Below, piece after piece: positions 29,493 to 38,063 of a stretch of 64,000 nt of DNA (position 1 is its first letter; each line of letters begins with the position of its first letter). The position numbers and the translations under genes were made by a program. Below the pieces are notes generated by a model. The model worked only from the letters and a program-made list of their open reading frames with translations. It was not told the origin of the DNA and did not search any database. Origin of the DNA: CAVTOO01 sp963736355 (GTDB taxonomy: Bacteria > Pseudomonadota > Alphaproteobacteria > Rhizobiales > Xanthobacteraceae); assembly GCA_963736355.1 (NCBI GenBank), contig CAVTOO010000004.1:62001-126000 (forward strand), written 5' to 3'.

Positions 29493-29724
29493 TTAAGCTT
29501 TACGAATATCGAAAACCAGAACTGCGCCGGCGGTGTCGCTCGCTTCGAGCACATCGCCGGTTTGCATGAGCATGTGCGGGATGTCGATGGCCGCAAGCGG
29601 ATCGGAGCATTCGACGCGCAGGCATTGTCCGCCGCGAGAGCGTTGCGAGCATCTTGCGCGTGCGCAGCACGGGCAGGGGGCATTTCAGACCGCGCAGATC
29701 GAGATGAATGCGTTCGTCAGCCAT
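29493..29724 (-). CDS. tusA: TusA-family sulfurtransferase, interrupted by a +1 shift
   Basis: 76 residues after correction. The family core LDLRGLKCPLPVLRTRKML contains the CPxP motif with the sulfur-carrying Cys; the C-terminal half reads LRVECSDPLAAIDIPHML and GAVLVFDIRKA. The extra base is near 29634; removing it gives LSGGQCLRVECSDP, which lines up with the usual LSPGDRLEVHCTDP pattern without a gap. It relays persulfide sulfur for tRNA thiolation or molybdenum cofactor. It overlaps the start-distal end of mobA by eight bases and is transcribed with it, which favours a molybdenum-cofactor role. Confidence 0.8.
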
Positions 29725-30340
29725 GCGCGTTCATCTTTGCAAGCGCTTCGGCTTTCGCCGCGTCGTCCGGTGTATTGACGTTGAAGAACGGATCGATCGG
29801 TTCCGTCGGCCATTCGGCGATCGCCACGCCGCGCCGCGCCGTCCATGTGTCGACCTTGCGCAGTTTTTCCGTCGTGAGCGCGTGACGCAGCTCGTGCCGC
29901 AGATCGACAGGCCACAGGCCGATGACCGGATGCGTCCACGTGCCCGAGCGCGCGCAGGCGAGGGGCTTGCGCTCGTTGCGTCGTGTTTCTTCAAGCCGAT
30001 GAACGAGGTCCGCGGGAATGAACGGGCAATCGCCGGAGACGGTCACAAGCGTTGCGGCGTCGGGCATGTTGTGCGCCGCCCAATCGAGCCCGGCGAGAAT
30101 GCCAGCAAGCGGCCCGCCATCGGCGACATCGTCGGCGACCGCGATGAAGCCGGCAGGCGGGTTGAGCGACGATGTACCGACGCTCAACAGAAGAGCGCGG
30201 CATTGCGGCCGAAGGCGCGCCGCGATCCGCTCCAGGATGGTTTGGCCGCCAACCCTGATCTGCGTCTTGTCGCCGCCGCCCATGCGCCGCGCGCGGCCGC
30301 CGGCGAGCACAAGCCCGAGAGGACGGGTTTCCTCGCTCAT
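29717..30340 (-). CDS. mobA: Molybdenum cofactor guanylyltransferase
   Basis: 207 residues. The nucleotide-binding N-terminus LVLAGGRARRMGGGDKTQIR has the LAGGxxxRMGGxDK pattern of MobA; VTVSGDCPFIPADLVHRLEE carries the metal-binding Asp, and WPVDLRHELRHAL is conserved near the C-terminus. It attaches GMP to Mo-molybdopterin to form MGD for DMSO-reductase-type enzymes such as nitrate reductase and formate dehydrogenase. tusA overlaps its 3' end by eight bases. No Mo enzyme is encoded in the window. Confidence 0.9.
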   Translation of the reverse strand: MSEETRPLGLVLAGGRARRMGGGDKTQIRVGGQTILERIAARLRPQCRALLLSVGTSSLNPPAGFIAVADDVADGGPLAGILAGLDWAAHNMPDAATLVTVSGDCPFIPADLVHRLEETRRNERKPLACARSGTWTHPVIGLWPVDLRHELRHALTTEKLRKVDTWTARRGVAIAEWPTEPIDPFFNVNTPDDAAKAEALAKMNAHG

Positions 30341-30582
30341 GGCTGGTCAGATCCCTGGCCGTGACGCCTGCGCCGCGCCGGAGGGCGCGTCGGGCAGGAA
30401 GGACGAGGCAGGGCGGAGCGGGGCATGGGCGTGATGTGGCATGCGGGACGGGATTTTGCATCCCCTGTCCGGGCCGTCAAATTCATCAATTCCTTCAATC
30501 TCTTGCAATCTCTTGGAAAATTCTCTCCCACTGGCCCCCAGCCCTTGCCAAAGCGCGGTCGCCCCGCCATGAAGGCGCGTCC

Positions 30583-30672
30583 GGAGAGATGGCCGAGTGG
30601 CTGAAGGCGCACGCTTGGAAAGCGTGTTTACGGGAAACCGTAACGTGGGTTCGAATCCCACTCTCTCCGCCA
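30583..30672 (+). tRNA. tRNA-Ser (anticodon GGA)
   Basis: Acceptor stem ggagaga (30583-30589) pairs with tctctcc (30662-30668), discriminator G and encoded CCA at 30670-30672. The anticodon loop cttggaaag gives GGA. A long variable arm (tttacgggaaaccgtaa region) is typical of tRNA-Ser, and the T-arm has gggttcgaatccc. Length 90. Confidence 0.95.
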
Positions 30673-30720
30673 CCTTCCCCGTGTCGGCAAATTGTCATCG
30701 ACAGACAAACACTTAGCGTG

Positions 30721-30935
30721 TCGATGTGAGTAAGCGTCTGACCACGTTCTGAATGTCTGCATCCGACTTCGCAGAAGCTCGGCCCATATATCCCGCGATC
30801 AGACGCGCAATCACGTGTGCCGGTCCGCCGGCCGCGAACGTGACGACGACCTTGATCTCGCGGTTCGGTAATCCTGCGCCGATGCCTGCGTCGCGCCGGC
30901 AAACGTCAATTTAGAGTGGCCGCGAGCAGGAAGTG
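30721..30935 (-). pseudogene. Decayed N-terminal fragment of a Bug-family (TctC-like) solute receptor
   Basis: Read on the minus strand, the sequence encodes ASAQDY, then (one base missing) PNREIKVVVTFAAGGPAHVI and ARLIAGYMGR, the signal-peptide end and first beta-strand region of Bug receptors. The intact neighbour at 31038 has AQDYPNRDIKLIIGFPAGGS at the same place. There is an in-frame stop upstream and no conserved sequence beyond about 50 residues, so this is a remnant. The rest of the 30673-31037 gap shows nothing else. Confidence 0.5.
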
Positions 30936-31037
30936 CGACAACAACCGAGCTTGCTGTAAAGGGTCATCAGGATTTCAGTCGTTTGCGAGAAGTTGCCGGA
31001 CGCCAACCGACGCCCGGCATTCTTGAGCAGACAGGTC

Positions 31038-32024
31038 TTATTCGGGCTGAATGCCGAGCTTCCTGAATTCCGCAGCGTACCGCGCGGAGGAGTCGCGCAT
31101 GTCCTTGTCGTACTGCGCGGGCGTCATGTCGAGGATTGCGTTGCCCGACTTGCCGAGCAACTGCTTGACGTCGTCCATCTTCCGGACCTCATCGAGCGCC
31201 TTGCGAAGCTTGTCAACGATCGGCTGCGGCGTGCCGGCTGCGACCCAGATGCCGGTGGGACTGTGCTCGACGAAGTTGGACAAGCCCTGCTCGATGAAGG
31301 TAGGGACATCCGGCAGGCGTGCATTGCGCTTGGTGTCGGCGACGCCGAGCAGAACGATATCCGGTTGGCCGTTGAGTTGGCTGGCGACCGTCGTCAGTCC
31401 CCAGTAGGAGTCGACGTTGCCGCTAAGCATGTCCTGTACGATCTGAGGCGCGCCTTTATAGGGCACCTCACGCCAATCGATTCCCGCCGCGTCCTTGAAG
31501 CGATTGGCAACAAGGCTGGAGATGCTCTGCGGTCCGAAGGTCGCGTAGGTGATCTTGCCGGGATTGGATTTCGCATATGCGGCGAATTCCTTGAAGTTCT
31601 TCGACTTGGTCGTCTTGCTGTTCGCGATCAGCACCACGGGGCTGTAGGCGAAGGCGCCGATGATCGTAAAATCGTCGATGCTGTAGCCCGGTTCTTTCAT
31701 GCCCTGAAGGTTGAGCGGGAATTCGGAGCCGTTGAGCGTCAGCGTGTACCCGTCCTTCTCGCTCTTGGCGACGGCGCGGGTGGCTATGGCGCCGTTTGCG
31801 CCGCCGCGATTCTCGACGATCACACGCTGGCCAAGCAGGGGCGACAGCTTTTCGGCGAGGATTCGAGCCTGCGTATCGGAGGAGCCGCCTGCGGGGAATC
31901 CAATGATAAGTTTGATGTCGCGGTTCGGATAGTCCTGCGCCTGGAGTCGCGTCGAAACCGCAGTGACAAGCAGGCCGATCGTGAGCGACAGGAGAAGCGA
32001 TCGTTTGAGCAAATTATCCTCCAA
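31038..32024 (-). CDS. Bug-family tripartite tricarboxylate transporter substrate-binding protein
   Basis: 328 residues with a signal peptide (LLLSLTIGLLVTAVSTRLQA, cleavage before QDYPNR). The Bug fold is shown by IKLIIGFPAGGSSDTQARIL, VIVENRGGANGAIATRAVAK and YKGAPQIVQDMLSGNVDSYW. Such receptors bind carboxylates and feed TctAB membrane partners, but no tctA/tctB lies nearby, so this is one of the orphan receptors frequent in Bradyrhizobium and Burkholderiales. A remnant of a second family member lies just downstream at 30721, indicating gene turnover next to the tRNA-Ser gene. Confidence 0.87.
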   Translation of the reverse strand: MEDNLLKRSLLLSLTIGLLVTAVSTRLQAQDYPNRDIKLIIGFPAGGSSDTQARILAEKLSPLLGQRVIVENRGGANGAIATRAVAKSEKDGYTLTLNGSEFPLNLQGMKEPGYSIDDFTIIGAFAYSPVVLIANSKTTKSKNFKEFAAYAKSNPGKITYATFGPQSISSLVANRFKDAAGIDWREVPYKGAPQIVQDMLSGNVDSYWGLTTVASQLNGQPDIVLLGVADTKRNARLPDVPTFIEQGLSNFVEHSPTGIWVAAGTPQPIVDKLRKALDEVRKMDDVKQLLGKSGNAILDMTPAQYDKDMRDSSARYAAEFRKLGIQPE

Positions 32025-32527
32025 ATGTGATTGATTGCAGGCCCATGCCTGACGGATGCAGTCCGCTAATCGCGGTTTGCCGCGTTAACACTGCGCGATC
32101 CGAAAACACCCGTCAATTTCCTGATTGCATCAGCCTGCTGCAGAAGCGTCCGATTTCAGTCATTGAAACTTGGTGCATCACTGCCGACTGGGTGTTGCTT
32201 CTCCGACATAAATGCTCTTCCCGATGGGGTTCTGCAGCAACTCTTGCCCCATACCTTGAAGCGATACGCTGCCAACTTCTCGCGGCTTAGGCCTCTGAAC
32301 TAACTTGCCTCCGAGAATGGGCGAGTTTGTCCACGTCGCTCGGTTTGCTTGGATTGGCTTCGAGCGTGTTGAGTCGGATTCGACACGGGTGCTTTTGTAA
32401 GACCGCGCCAACGCAAGTGGCCGGCAAGACAGCGAGTTGCAATAACGGCATCCCGCGCCAAGAAGTTTCTCCTTGATCTGCGGACAAGTTGTTGGCGTTA
32501 CCCCGGATATCTGTGACTCGATGATTG
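32025..32527. other. Intergenic region without a recognised gene
   Basis: About 500 bases of visibly lower GC than the flanks. Only short frames without ribosome sites or family resemblance occur on either strand. It may be remnant sequence of the tRNA-Ser-proximal accessory patch. Confidence 0.5.
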
Positions 32528-33265
32528 TTAGCGTTTCGGAGAAGTCGGCACCGTTCCCGATGTCGCCGGCTTGGGCGCAACGGTCACGATGTCGCTCAGC
32601 CGGAATTCCTTGGCAAGCAATCTGACGCCAGATTTTTCAACGACATACTTCGGCTTGAACTGCCACAGCTCTTTGTCCTCCACCACCTTATTCCAGCGAT
32701 TGTCGAGGATCAGCCATTTATCCCCTTCAAGGACGGCGAGAACGGCGTGATCCTCGCGTGCCACGCTGTCATAGACCAGCACCATGCGCAGATCGTCGTC
32801 AGGCACACCCGCCTGATGAAGCGCTGCATATTTGGCCAGAACGAAATCCTCGCAGTCGCCCACCCGCTTGTTAACTGAACCCTGTTCGCTAGCGTCGACT
32901 GGAAGGGACCATGAATCGGCCTTGCCCGATTGTGCCTCGTCCGGCAGATAGCGAACGTAACCGTTGATCTTTTCATTGACGAGTTCAATTCTACTGCGAC
33001 CTTGGCGGCTTGCTGCCGCCGTCACAAGTGTCGTAAATCGTTGCTCTGCCTCATTGCATTGATCGGGCTCTTGGCGGCATTGCTCAAGTTCGCGTTTTGC
33101 CGCTTGGACATTGGCCATGAGCTTTTCCCATTCGGGCCATGTCTGGCCGCCGGCTACAACGACCTTTGTTAAATTGAATGGTTCAGGAGTTGCGGAACGC
33201 GTGTCGGTCGCCGCACACATTGCGGACGCCAAGACCAGGATCATTAACACCGGCTTTATCATCAT
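32528..33265 (-). CDS. Transglutaminase-like cysteine peptidase (BTLCP family, LapG-like)
   Basis: 245 residues with a signal peptide (about residues 1-25). Catalytic triad of the BTLCP fold: Cys in KRVGDCEDFVLAKYA, His in REDHAVLAVLEG and Asp in WLILDNRWNKVV. The WPEWEKLMANVQ segment is a typical N-terminal marker. LapG members cut surface adhesins in the periplasm under c-di-GMP control through LapD; no lapD or large adhesin gene is near, so substrate and control are open. It lies in the lower-GC patch downstream of tRNA-Ser. Confidence 0.85.
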   Translation of the reverse strand: MMIKPVLMILVLASAMCAATDTRSATPEPFNLTKVVVAGGQTWPEWEKLMANVQAAKRELEQCRQEPDQCNEAEQRFTTLVTAAASRQGRSRIELVNEKINGYVRYLPDEAQSGKADSWSLPVDASEQGSVNKRVGDCEDFVLAKYAALHQAGVPDDDLRMVLVYDSVAREDHAVLAVLEGDKWLILDNRWNKVVEDKELWQFKPKYVVEKSGVRLLAKEFRLSDIVTVAPKPATSGTVPTSPKR

Positions 33266-33634
33266 GCTTCGCCTCTTTTCATGCGTGAAGAGTTGCTGCA
33301 GATGCTGATCGTGTTTCCGACGATCGATCCGATTTGGCGTTCAGAGTGATTTTCGGCAGGCCTGAAAAACGTGCCTCGCTTGATCGGGTACTTTCATCAA
33401 TTCGACTTTCTCGCGGCTACAAAATTGTCCTTTGGGGCAATAGTGAGAATAAACGTTGCACTTCTGATCATTAGCTGGGGCAGAAGGGCTCGGATGCCCG
33501 CAAGGTGCCAGAAGCACGTTGTTCACAAATCCGTTATTGCGATCGATCGCGCACGTCGCCTCCTTCAACTAGGCCTCGCGCGCTTGTTGTTGTACTCTGG
33601 GCAAAGCACGCCACGCTCGCCGGGAGGAATTGAC
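33266..33634. other. Intergenic region upstream of the Tat-signal protein gene
   Basis: 369 bases. A Cys-rich 75-codon minus-strand frame (33341-33568, TTG start) is the only candidate and I do not accept it. Promoters for the divergent protease and Tat-protein genes must lie here but no consensus stood out. Confidence 0.5.
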
Positions 33635-34123
33635 ATGACAGCCGTCGTACTCAGCCGCCGCAACCTGCTTGCTGCCGGCGGCTCCTTGCTCGCAGCCGGC
33701 ATGTCCGGGCTCCTGTTGCCCGCGCACGCGCAAAGCCTTGCACCGACCTCCTCGATGTCAGGCGGTTCCAACAACTATTTCAAGGGCGCGCCGATCGTGA
33801 ATCGGATCGGCAAGGGCGGCTTCTGGATGACAGGCACCGTGCGCCGTGCAGGCGACGGGGCTCCGCTCGCCGGGCAGCGTATCCAGATCTGGGCTCACAC
33901 GACCGAGGGGCGCGAGGAAGACCAGCGCAGTCATGGCGCCACGCTCACCGACAAGAACGGGATGTTCCGTCTTGAGATGCCGCAGATTGTTCCGATCTTC
34001 GGCCAGCCGCATGGTCACCTCGCCTATGACAGCGGTGAATTCAAAACCGTGTTTCTGCGTCCGGTGATGCGCAGCGCAAAAGACACCAGCCTCGAGGCGC
34101 ACTTCGTCCTTCAGCCGGCCTGA
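33635..34123 (+). CDS. Tat-exported intradiol-dioxygenase-fold protein lacking the tyrosine ligands
   Basis: 162 residues from ATG 33635 with gggagg upstream. The N-terminus has a twin-arginine signal (SRRNLLAAGGSLLAAGMSG, cleavage near AHA-QS). The mature part resembles the intradiol ring-cleavage dioxygenase beta-sandwich: GAPLAGQRIQIWAHTTEG and GATLTDKNGMFRLEMP, ending with PIFGQPHGHLAYDSGEF. The His-x-His of the family is kept (PHGHL), but the two Tyr iron ligands are not found; the usual Tyr position in the xYxF strand is Phe. It is therefore unlikely to be an ordinary catechol dioxygenase. The gene precedes a ferric-reductase-like membrane protein, suggesting a periplasmic redox pair. 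Confidence 0.75.
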   Translation: MTAVVLSRRNLLAAGGSLLAAGMSGLLLPAHAQSLAPTSSMSGGSNNYFKGAPIVNRIGKGGFWMTGTVRRAGDGAPLAGQRIQIWAHTTEGREEDQRSHGATLTDKNGMFRLEMPQIVPIFGQPHGHLAYDSGEFKTVFLRPVMRSAKDTSLEAHFVLQPA

Positions 34124-34137
34124 TGGATTTTTATTTT

Positions 34138-34190
34138 GACGCGTTTTCTTCACGCGAACCGGTGTCCACTTCGCTTGAAAACGCTATAGG
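34138..34190. repeat. Intergenic repeat of a second family (gcgttttc...gaaaacgct)
   Basis: Inverted ends gcgttttc and gaaaacgc around a core gaaccggtgtccacttcgct. It resembles a dispersed Rhizobiales intergenic element and sits between the Tat protein and the membrane protein genes. Confidence 0.55.
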
Positions 34191-34205
34191 GTTGGGAATA
34201 AGCGA

Positions 34206-34835
34206 ATGAGATTGGCGAAGGTGCCCCTGATCTGGGCCGCCCTTGCAGCCGCCATTTGCGTGCCGATCGCTGCTGCAGCGGCAAGCCCTCAGCTCGAATG
34301 GCGCGATCCGCTTTACATTCTCGCCGGATTTGCGGGGATCATCGCACTCAGTCTCTTGCTCGTTCAGCCCTTGCTGATCGCCGGATACTTGCCGGGACTG
34401 TCGGCTTATCGGGGACGGCGTGCACATCACTGGATTGGCGGCGCACTGGTCGTAGCAGTGGTGGTCCATGTCGCGGGCCTGTGGGTCACGAGCCCGCCGG
34501 ATATGATCGACGCGCTTCTCTTCGTATCGCCGACGCCGTTCTCCCCTTTTGGCGTGATCGCCATGTGGGCGATCTTCGCCACAGCGCTTTTGGCATTACT
34601 CCGCCGGCGATCGGGACTGCGACCGCGCACGTGGCGCATCGCTCATGTGTCCCTCGCGGTGGTCATCGTCGTCGGCAGTGTGGTCCATGGCCTGCTGATC
34701 GAGGGGACGATGGAGACGATGTCGAAGGTGGCCCTTTGCGCGCTGGTCCTCGGCGCGACCATAAAAGCCATGGCGGACTTGCGGGTATGGAGAAAGCGAG
34801 CGACCGCTCGGGGAGAGAGTCCTGCGCGGCAGTAG
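34206..34835 (+). CDS. Ferric-reductase-like transmembrane haem protein
   Basis: 209 residues with about six hydrophobic helices. Two helices carry His pairs spaced 13-14 residues apart: AHHWIGGALVVAVVVHVAG and RIAHVSLAVVIVVGSVVHG, the bis-histidyl haem-b pattern of the ferric reductase/NOX/MsrQ domain. No FAD or NAD domain is attached, so like MsrQ it should pass electrons from quinol or a flavoprotein to a periplasmic acceptor. The adjacent Tat-exported protein (33635-34123) is the obvious partner; a palindromic repeat separates the two genes by 82 bases. Confidence 0.82.
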   Translation: MRLAKVPLIWAALAAAICVPIAAAAASPQLEWRDPLYILAGFAGIIALSLLLVQPLLIAGYLPGLSAYRGRRAHHWIGGALVVAVVVHVAGLWVTSPPDMIDALLFVSPTPFSPFGVIAMWAIFATALLALLRRRSGLRPRTWRIAHVSLAVVIVVGSVVHGLLIEGTMETMSKVALCALVLGATIKAMADLRVWRKRATARGESPARQ

Positions 34836-34858
34836 ACCGGCGCGCTTGAATAACAGCG

Positions 34859-35308
34859 CTACCTCTCGATCGCCCCAATCATCTCCACGCGTGTCGCATG
34901 CCGGCCGCCCTCGAACTGGGCGTTCAGGAACGCATCCACGATATCGAGCGCCAGCCCTTCGCCGACCACGCGTGCGCCCATCGACAGCATGTTGGCATCG
35001 TTGTGCTGGCGGATCATGCGGGCCGAGAATGTGTCGGCGCAGACGCCGCAACGGATACCCTTGACCTTGTTCGCCGCCATCATGATGCCCTGGCCGGTGC
35101 CGCACAGGATGATGCCCAGCTGGCAATCGCCGGAGGCGACAAGCCGCGCCGCCGCTTCGCCGTGCTTGGGATAGTGTGTGCTCTCCGGCGTCGTCGGTCC
35201 GATGTCGACCACCACCCAGCCATGCGCCGTGATATGGGCGGCAATGGCCTGTCGGAGCTGAATGGCGGCGTGGTCGCTGGAGAGGACGATGCGTTTACTG
35301 GCGGTCAT
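34859..35308 (-). CDS. rpiB: Ribose-5-phosphate isomerase B
   Basis: 149 residues, normal for RpiB/LacAB. Motifs: IVLSSDHAAIQLRQAI (Asp-His), GIILCGTGQGIMMAANKVKG (active-site Cys and GTGxG phosphate loop), and RQHNDANMLSMGARVVG. It interconverts ribose-5-phosphate and ribulose-5-phosphate in the pentose phosphate pathway; some RpiB proteins also isomerise allose-6-phosphate. It stands alone, convergent with the haem membrane protein gene. Confidence 0.93.
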   Translation of the reverse strand: MTASKRIVLSSDHAAIQLRQAIAAHITAHGWVVVDIGPTTPESTHYPKHGEAAARLVASGDCQLGIILCGTGQGIMMAANKVKGIRCGVCADTFSARMIRQHNDANMLSMGARVVGEGLALDIVDAFLNAQFEGGRHATRVEMIGAIER

Positions 35309-35483
35309 GGAGAAGTCGTCCCGTTTCCCGAGGCAAATTGGCGGCTTGGCCGAGTTGGATCAGGTGCTTATTGTTTCGTCAATTTTTCCGGCCGAGGCCT
35401 GAATCCGTCCGAACCTTTTCCACCGCTCAATCGACCAACCAGACAGCGTCCCACAGAAACCGGGCCAAAAGTCGAGATTGGCG

Positions 35484-35940
35484 ATGGACCTGAAGACAAT
35501 CCTTTTCAGCTTCAAGGGCCGGATCGGCCGCGTCACCTATTGGCTAGCGATCCTTGCCCTGATCGTCGGGGTGCTGGTTTTCACCTTTGCCCCCTTTGAG
35601 CTCGCCAACGAAGAGGCGGCGATCCTGATCGTCGCCGTCACATCGCAATTCATATGGCTCCTGAGCCTGTGGCCGATCCTGGCCGTGGGCAGCAAGCGAT
35701 TGCACGACCGCGACAAGAGCGGCTGGTGGCTGCTGCTTTTCTGGGTGCTGCCCTTCTTACTGTTCTTTGGCGGCTTCGGCGCCGCCTTCACCCAGCCGGA
35801 GCGGAGATGTCTCCATCGGCTCGATCATGATGGCCGCAAGTCTTCCGTTCGCGTTCTGGGGCATCGTCGAGCTCGGCGTTCTGCCCGGCACCAGGGGCCC
35901 GAACAGCTACGGCGCCGACCCGGCGCAGCCGTCGGCCTGA
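35484..35940 (+). CDS. DUF805 membrane protein, interrupted by a +1 shift
   Basis: 151 residues after removing one extra base. The conserved DUF805 start LLFSF-type motif appears as ILFSFKGRIGRVTYWLAI, followed by VGSKRLHDRDKSGWWLLLFW, the other family hallmark; about four membrane helices. The break is at 35798-35799 (ccgg for ccg), after which the true C-terminus reads SIGSIMMAASLPFAFWGIVE and ends GPNSYGADPAQPSA. Function of DUF805 is unknown. Start ATG 35484 is preferred over the TTG six bases upstream. Confidence 0.8.
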
Positions 35941-36039
35941 CCACGCCGTCGCCGTATCGACCAAAAGCCTGCGGGCATTTTCAGAGTGAACCTATTTGCT
36001 CATTTCGCCACTAATGCTCATGGATCGGTGCGAGGGCGA

Positions 36040-36777
36040 ATGACGCGTTTCATCATGACGGTGGCGACTTTAATGGCGTTGGCCGTGTCGAGCAGCAGCC
36101 GGGCGTCCGAGCTTGAATTGCCGCCGGTCAAATATCCTGACGTGTCGCATTCAGGACAGCATGCGGATGCTTTTGTGCCGTCCGGCTGGGCGCTTGAGGC
36201 AATTGCCAAAGGCGATCTGAACGGTGATGGCGCCGATGATCTCGTCATGGTCTTGCAGGAGCAGGACCCGAAGAAAATCATCGAAAATAACGGTCTCGGT
36301 GTCCGCTCGCTCAATTCGAATCCCCGGATGCTGGCCGTCGCGCTGTTCGATCGCGCCAGCAATTCCTTTCAGCTCGCTCTTGTAAATCACACTCTCATTC
36401 CAAGATACGAAAGCCCGACCTTCGACGATGCCTTTGACAAGTCAGACGGCATCGAGGTGCGACGAGGCGCGTTTACGGTCACGCTCGGTCTGTTCGCAAA
36501 TGCTGGCGGATGGGACATGGGGCGGATGACCTATACCTTTCGCTATGGCCGGAAGACCGCCATGCTGATCGGTTACGACCGGAACATCGTGACCAGGAAT
36601 ACCGGGCAAATCAGAACGCTCAGCGTCAACTATGCCTCGGGACGCGTTCGCACGGCGACGGGCTCGATCAGCGAAGACGCGGAGCGCGTCGTCTGGAGCA
36701 AGTTAAAGACCAGAGATGCGCTCACGATCGCCGACGTCGGAAGCGGGCTGGATTTCGATCCGGCCGGGACGAAATAA
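36040..36777 (+). CDS. Hypothetical secreted protein with an FG-GAP-like calcium loop
   Basis: 245 residues from ATG 36040 (gaggg just upstream; frame open from 35986). An N-terminal signal peptide (FIMTVATLMALAVSSSSRAS) is followed by GDLNGDGADDLVMVLQEQ, the calcium-binding loop of FG-GAP repeats, and an all-beta remainder with many aromatic residues. I do not recognise a named family. It stands alone between the DUF805 gene and the flavin oxidoreductase. Confidence 0.65.
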   Translation: MTRFIMTVATLMALAVSSSSRASELELPPVKYPDVSHSGQHADAFVPSGWALEAIAKGDLNGDGADDLVMVLQEQDPKKIIENNGLGVRSLNSNPRMLAVALFDRASNSFQLALVNHTLIPRYESPTFDDAFDKSDGIEVRRGAFTVTLGLFANAGGWDMGRMTYTFRYGRKTAMLIGYDRNIVTRNTGQIRTLSVNYASGRVRTATGSISEDAERVVWSKLKTRDALTIADVGSGLDFDPAGTK

Positions 36778-36895
36778 CGAGAGCGGCACCTGCTGTGGTC
36801 GCCGCGTTGCATGACGATCCGCTCAGGGATGCGCGATAAACTCTGTTGCCCGCAGAACCGCTGGACTAGTCTCGATGAGTTCGATCTCGCGAGTC

Positions 36896-38011
36896 ATGGC
36901 GGTCAAGTCGATGCTGTTCACGCCCTTCCAGCTCAATCACCTTCAGTTGCCCAACCGGTTCGTGATGGCTCCGATGACCCGGCAATCCGCGCCGGGCGGG
37001 ATCATGACCGATGCAAATGCGGCCTATTATCGCCGCAGGGCAGAGGGTGGGGTTGGCCTGATCATCACCGAAGGCACCTGGATTGACGACCCCGCCGCGG
37101 GCAATCATTCCAGTGTGCCGGAGCTGTTTGGTCAGGATGCGCTGGCCGGCTGGAAGCTTGTGATCGATGCCGTTCATGGCGCGGGCGGCAAGATCATGCC
37201 GCAACTCTGGCATCTCGGCCGGGAACGCAAACCAAGGCCCGGCGCTGAACACTTGTTTCCAAACCCGGACGTTGCCTCCGTATCTGCCAGTTCGTCCGGC
37301 GCCGAAGAGCCGTGGCCTTATCGCGCACTCACTGAACCTCAAATTGAAACACTCGTCTCGGCCTATGCCACGGCCGCGCGAGACGCGAAGGCAATCGGCT
37401 TTGATGGCGTCGAGCTTCATGGCGCGCATGGCTATCTGATCGACCAGTTTCTCCGGAAGGAAACGAACTCCCGCGCCGATCGATATGGTGGAGATCTGTC
37501 ACACCGCGTGCGCTTTGCCGCAGACATTGTGCGGGCGGTGCGCGCGACGGTCGGGTCCGATTTTCCGATTTCGTTCAGATTTTCCCAATGGACGGTTCGT
37601 GACTACAACGCCAGGCTCGTGACGACGCCGCAGGAGCTTGAACGTCTGGTCGTTCCCTTGTCGGATGCCGGCGTCGATATTTTTCATTGCTCCACGCGGC
37701 GATACTGGGAGCCGGCGTTTGACGGCTCGGAACTTGGGCTTGCGGGCTGGACAAAAAAGATCACCGGCAAGCCGACCATTGCTGTTGGATCCATCGGTCT
37801 CGATAAGCCGTTTGCCGGCCCCAGCAACGACCACCTCGAGGTGCATGGGCGTATTGATGATCTGGAGAGGCGGCTGGCTCTCGGGGAGTTCGACCTTGTT
37901 GCCGTAGGCCGGGCGCTGTTGAGCAATCCATCCTGGCCGAATTTGATACAGCAGCAATCAGCGGCCGGCTTCGCTGCATTCACGCCAGAAATTCGGGCGC
38001 GCCTGTTTTAA
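36896..38011 (+). CDS. NADH:flavin oxidoreductase (Old Yellow Enzyme family)
   Basis: 371 residues. The FMN barrel begins FTPFQLNHLQLPNRFVMAPM with MTRQSA, then AYYRRRAEGGVGLIITEGTW, the catalytic/substrate HxxH-type segment GVELHGAHGYLIDQFLR, and a C-terminal VAVGRALLSNP that holds the FMN phosphate. OYE enzymes reduce activated C=C bonds of enones, or nitro compounds. Start choice among 36875, 36896 and 36911 is open because no clear ribosome site exists. No partner gene is adjacent. Confidence 0.87.
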   Translation: MAVKSMLFTPFQLNHLQLPNRFVMAPMTRQSAPGGIMTDANAAYYRRRAEGGVGLIITEGTWIDDPAAGNHSSVPELFGQDALAGWKLVIDAVHGAGGKIMPQLWHLGRERKPRPGAEHLFPNPDVASVSASSSGAEEPWPYRALTEPQIETLVSAYATAARDAKAIGFDGVELHGAHGYLIDQFLRKETNSRADRYGGDLSHRVRFAADIVRAVRATVGSDFPISFRFSQWTVRDYNARLVTTPQELERLVVPLSDAGVDIFHCSTRRYWEPAFDGSELGLAGWTKKITGKPTIAVGSIGLDKPFAGPSNDHLEVHGRIDDLERRLALGEFDLVAVGRALLSNPSWPNLIQQQSAAGFAAFTPEIRARLF

Positions 38012-38063
38012 TGCGGCAGATGAAACGGGCACGGCCGGTCGATCAGCGTTTCGTGCCGTTTCA

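Noticed and set aside
32178..32580. Short minus-strand frames downstream of the LapG-like gene
   Set aside because: Odd composition, no recognisable domain and overlapping each other in different frames.
33341..33568. 75-codon Cys-rich minus-strand frame with TTG start
   Set aside because: No signal peptide, family match or neighbouring operon; the ribosome site (ggagg) lies inside the frame.
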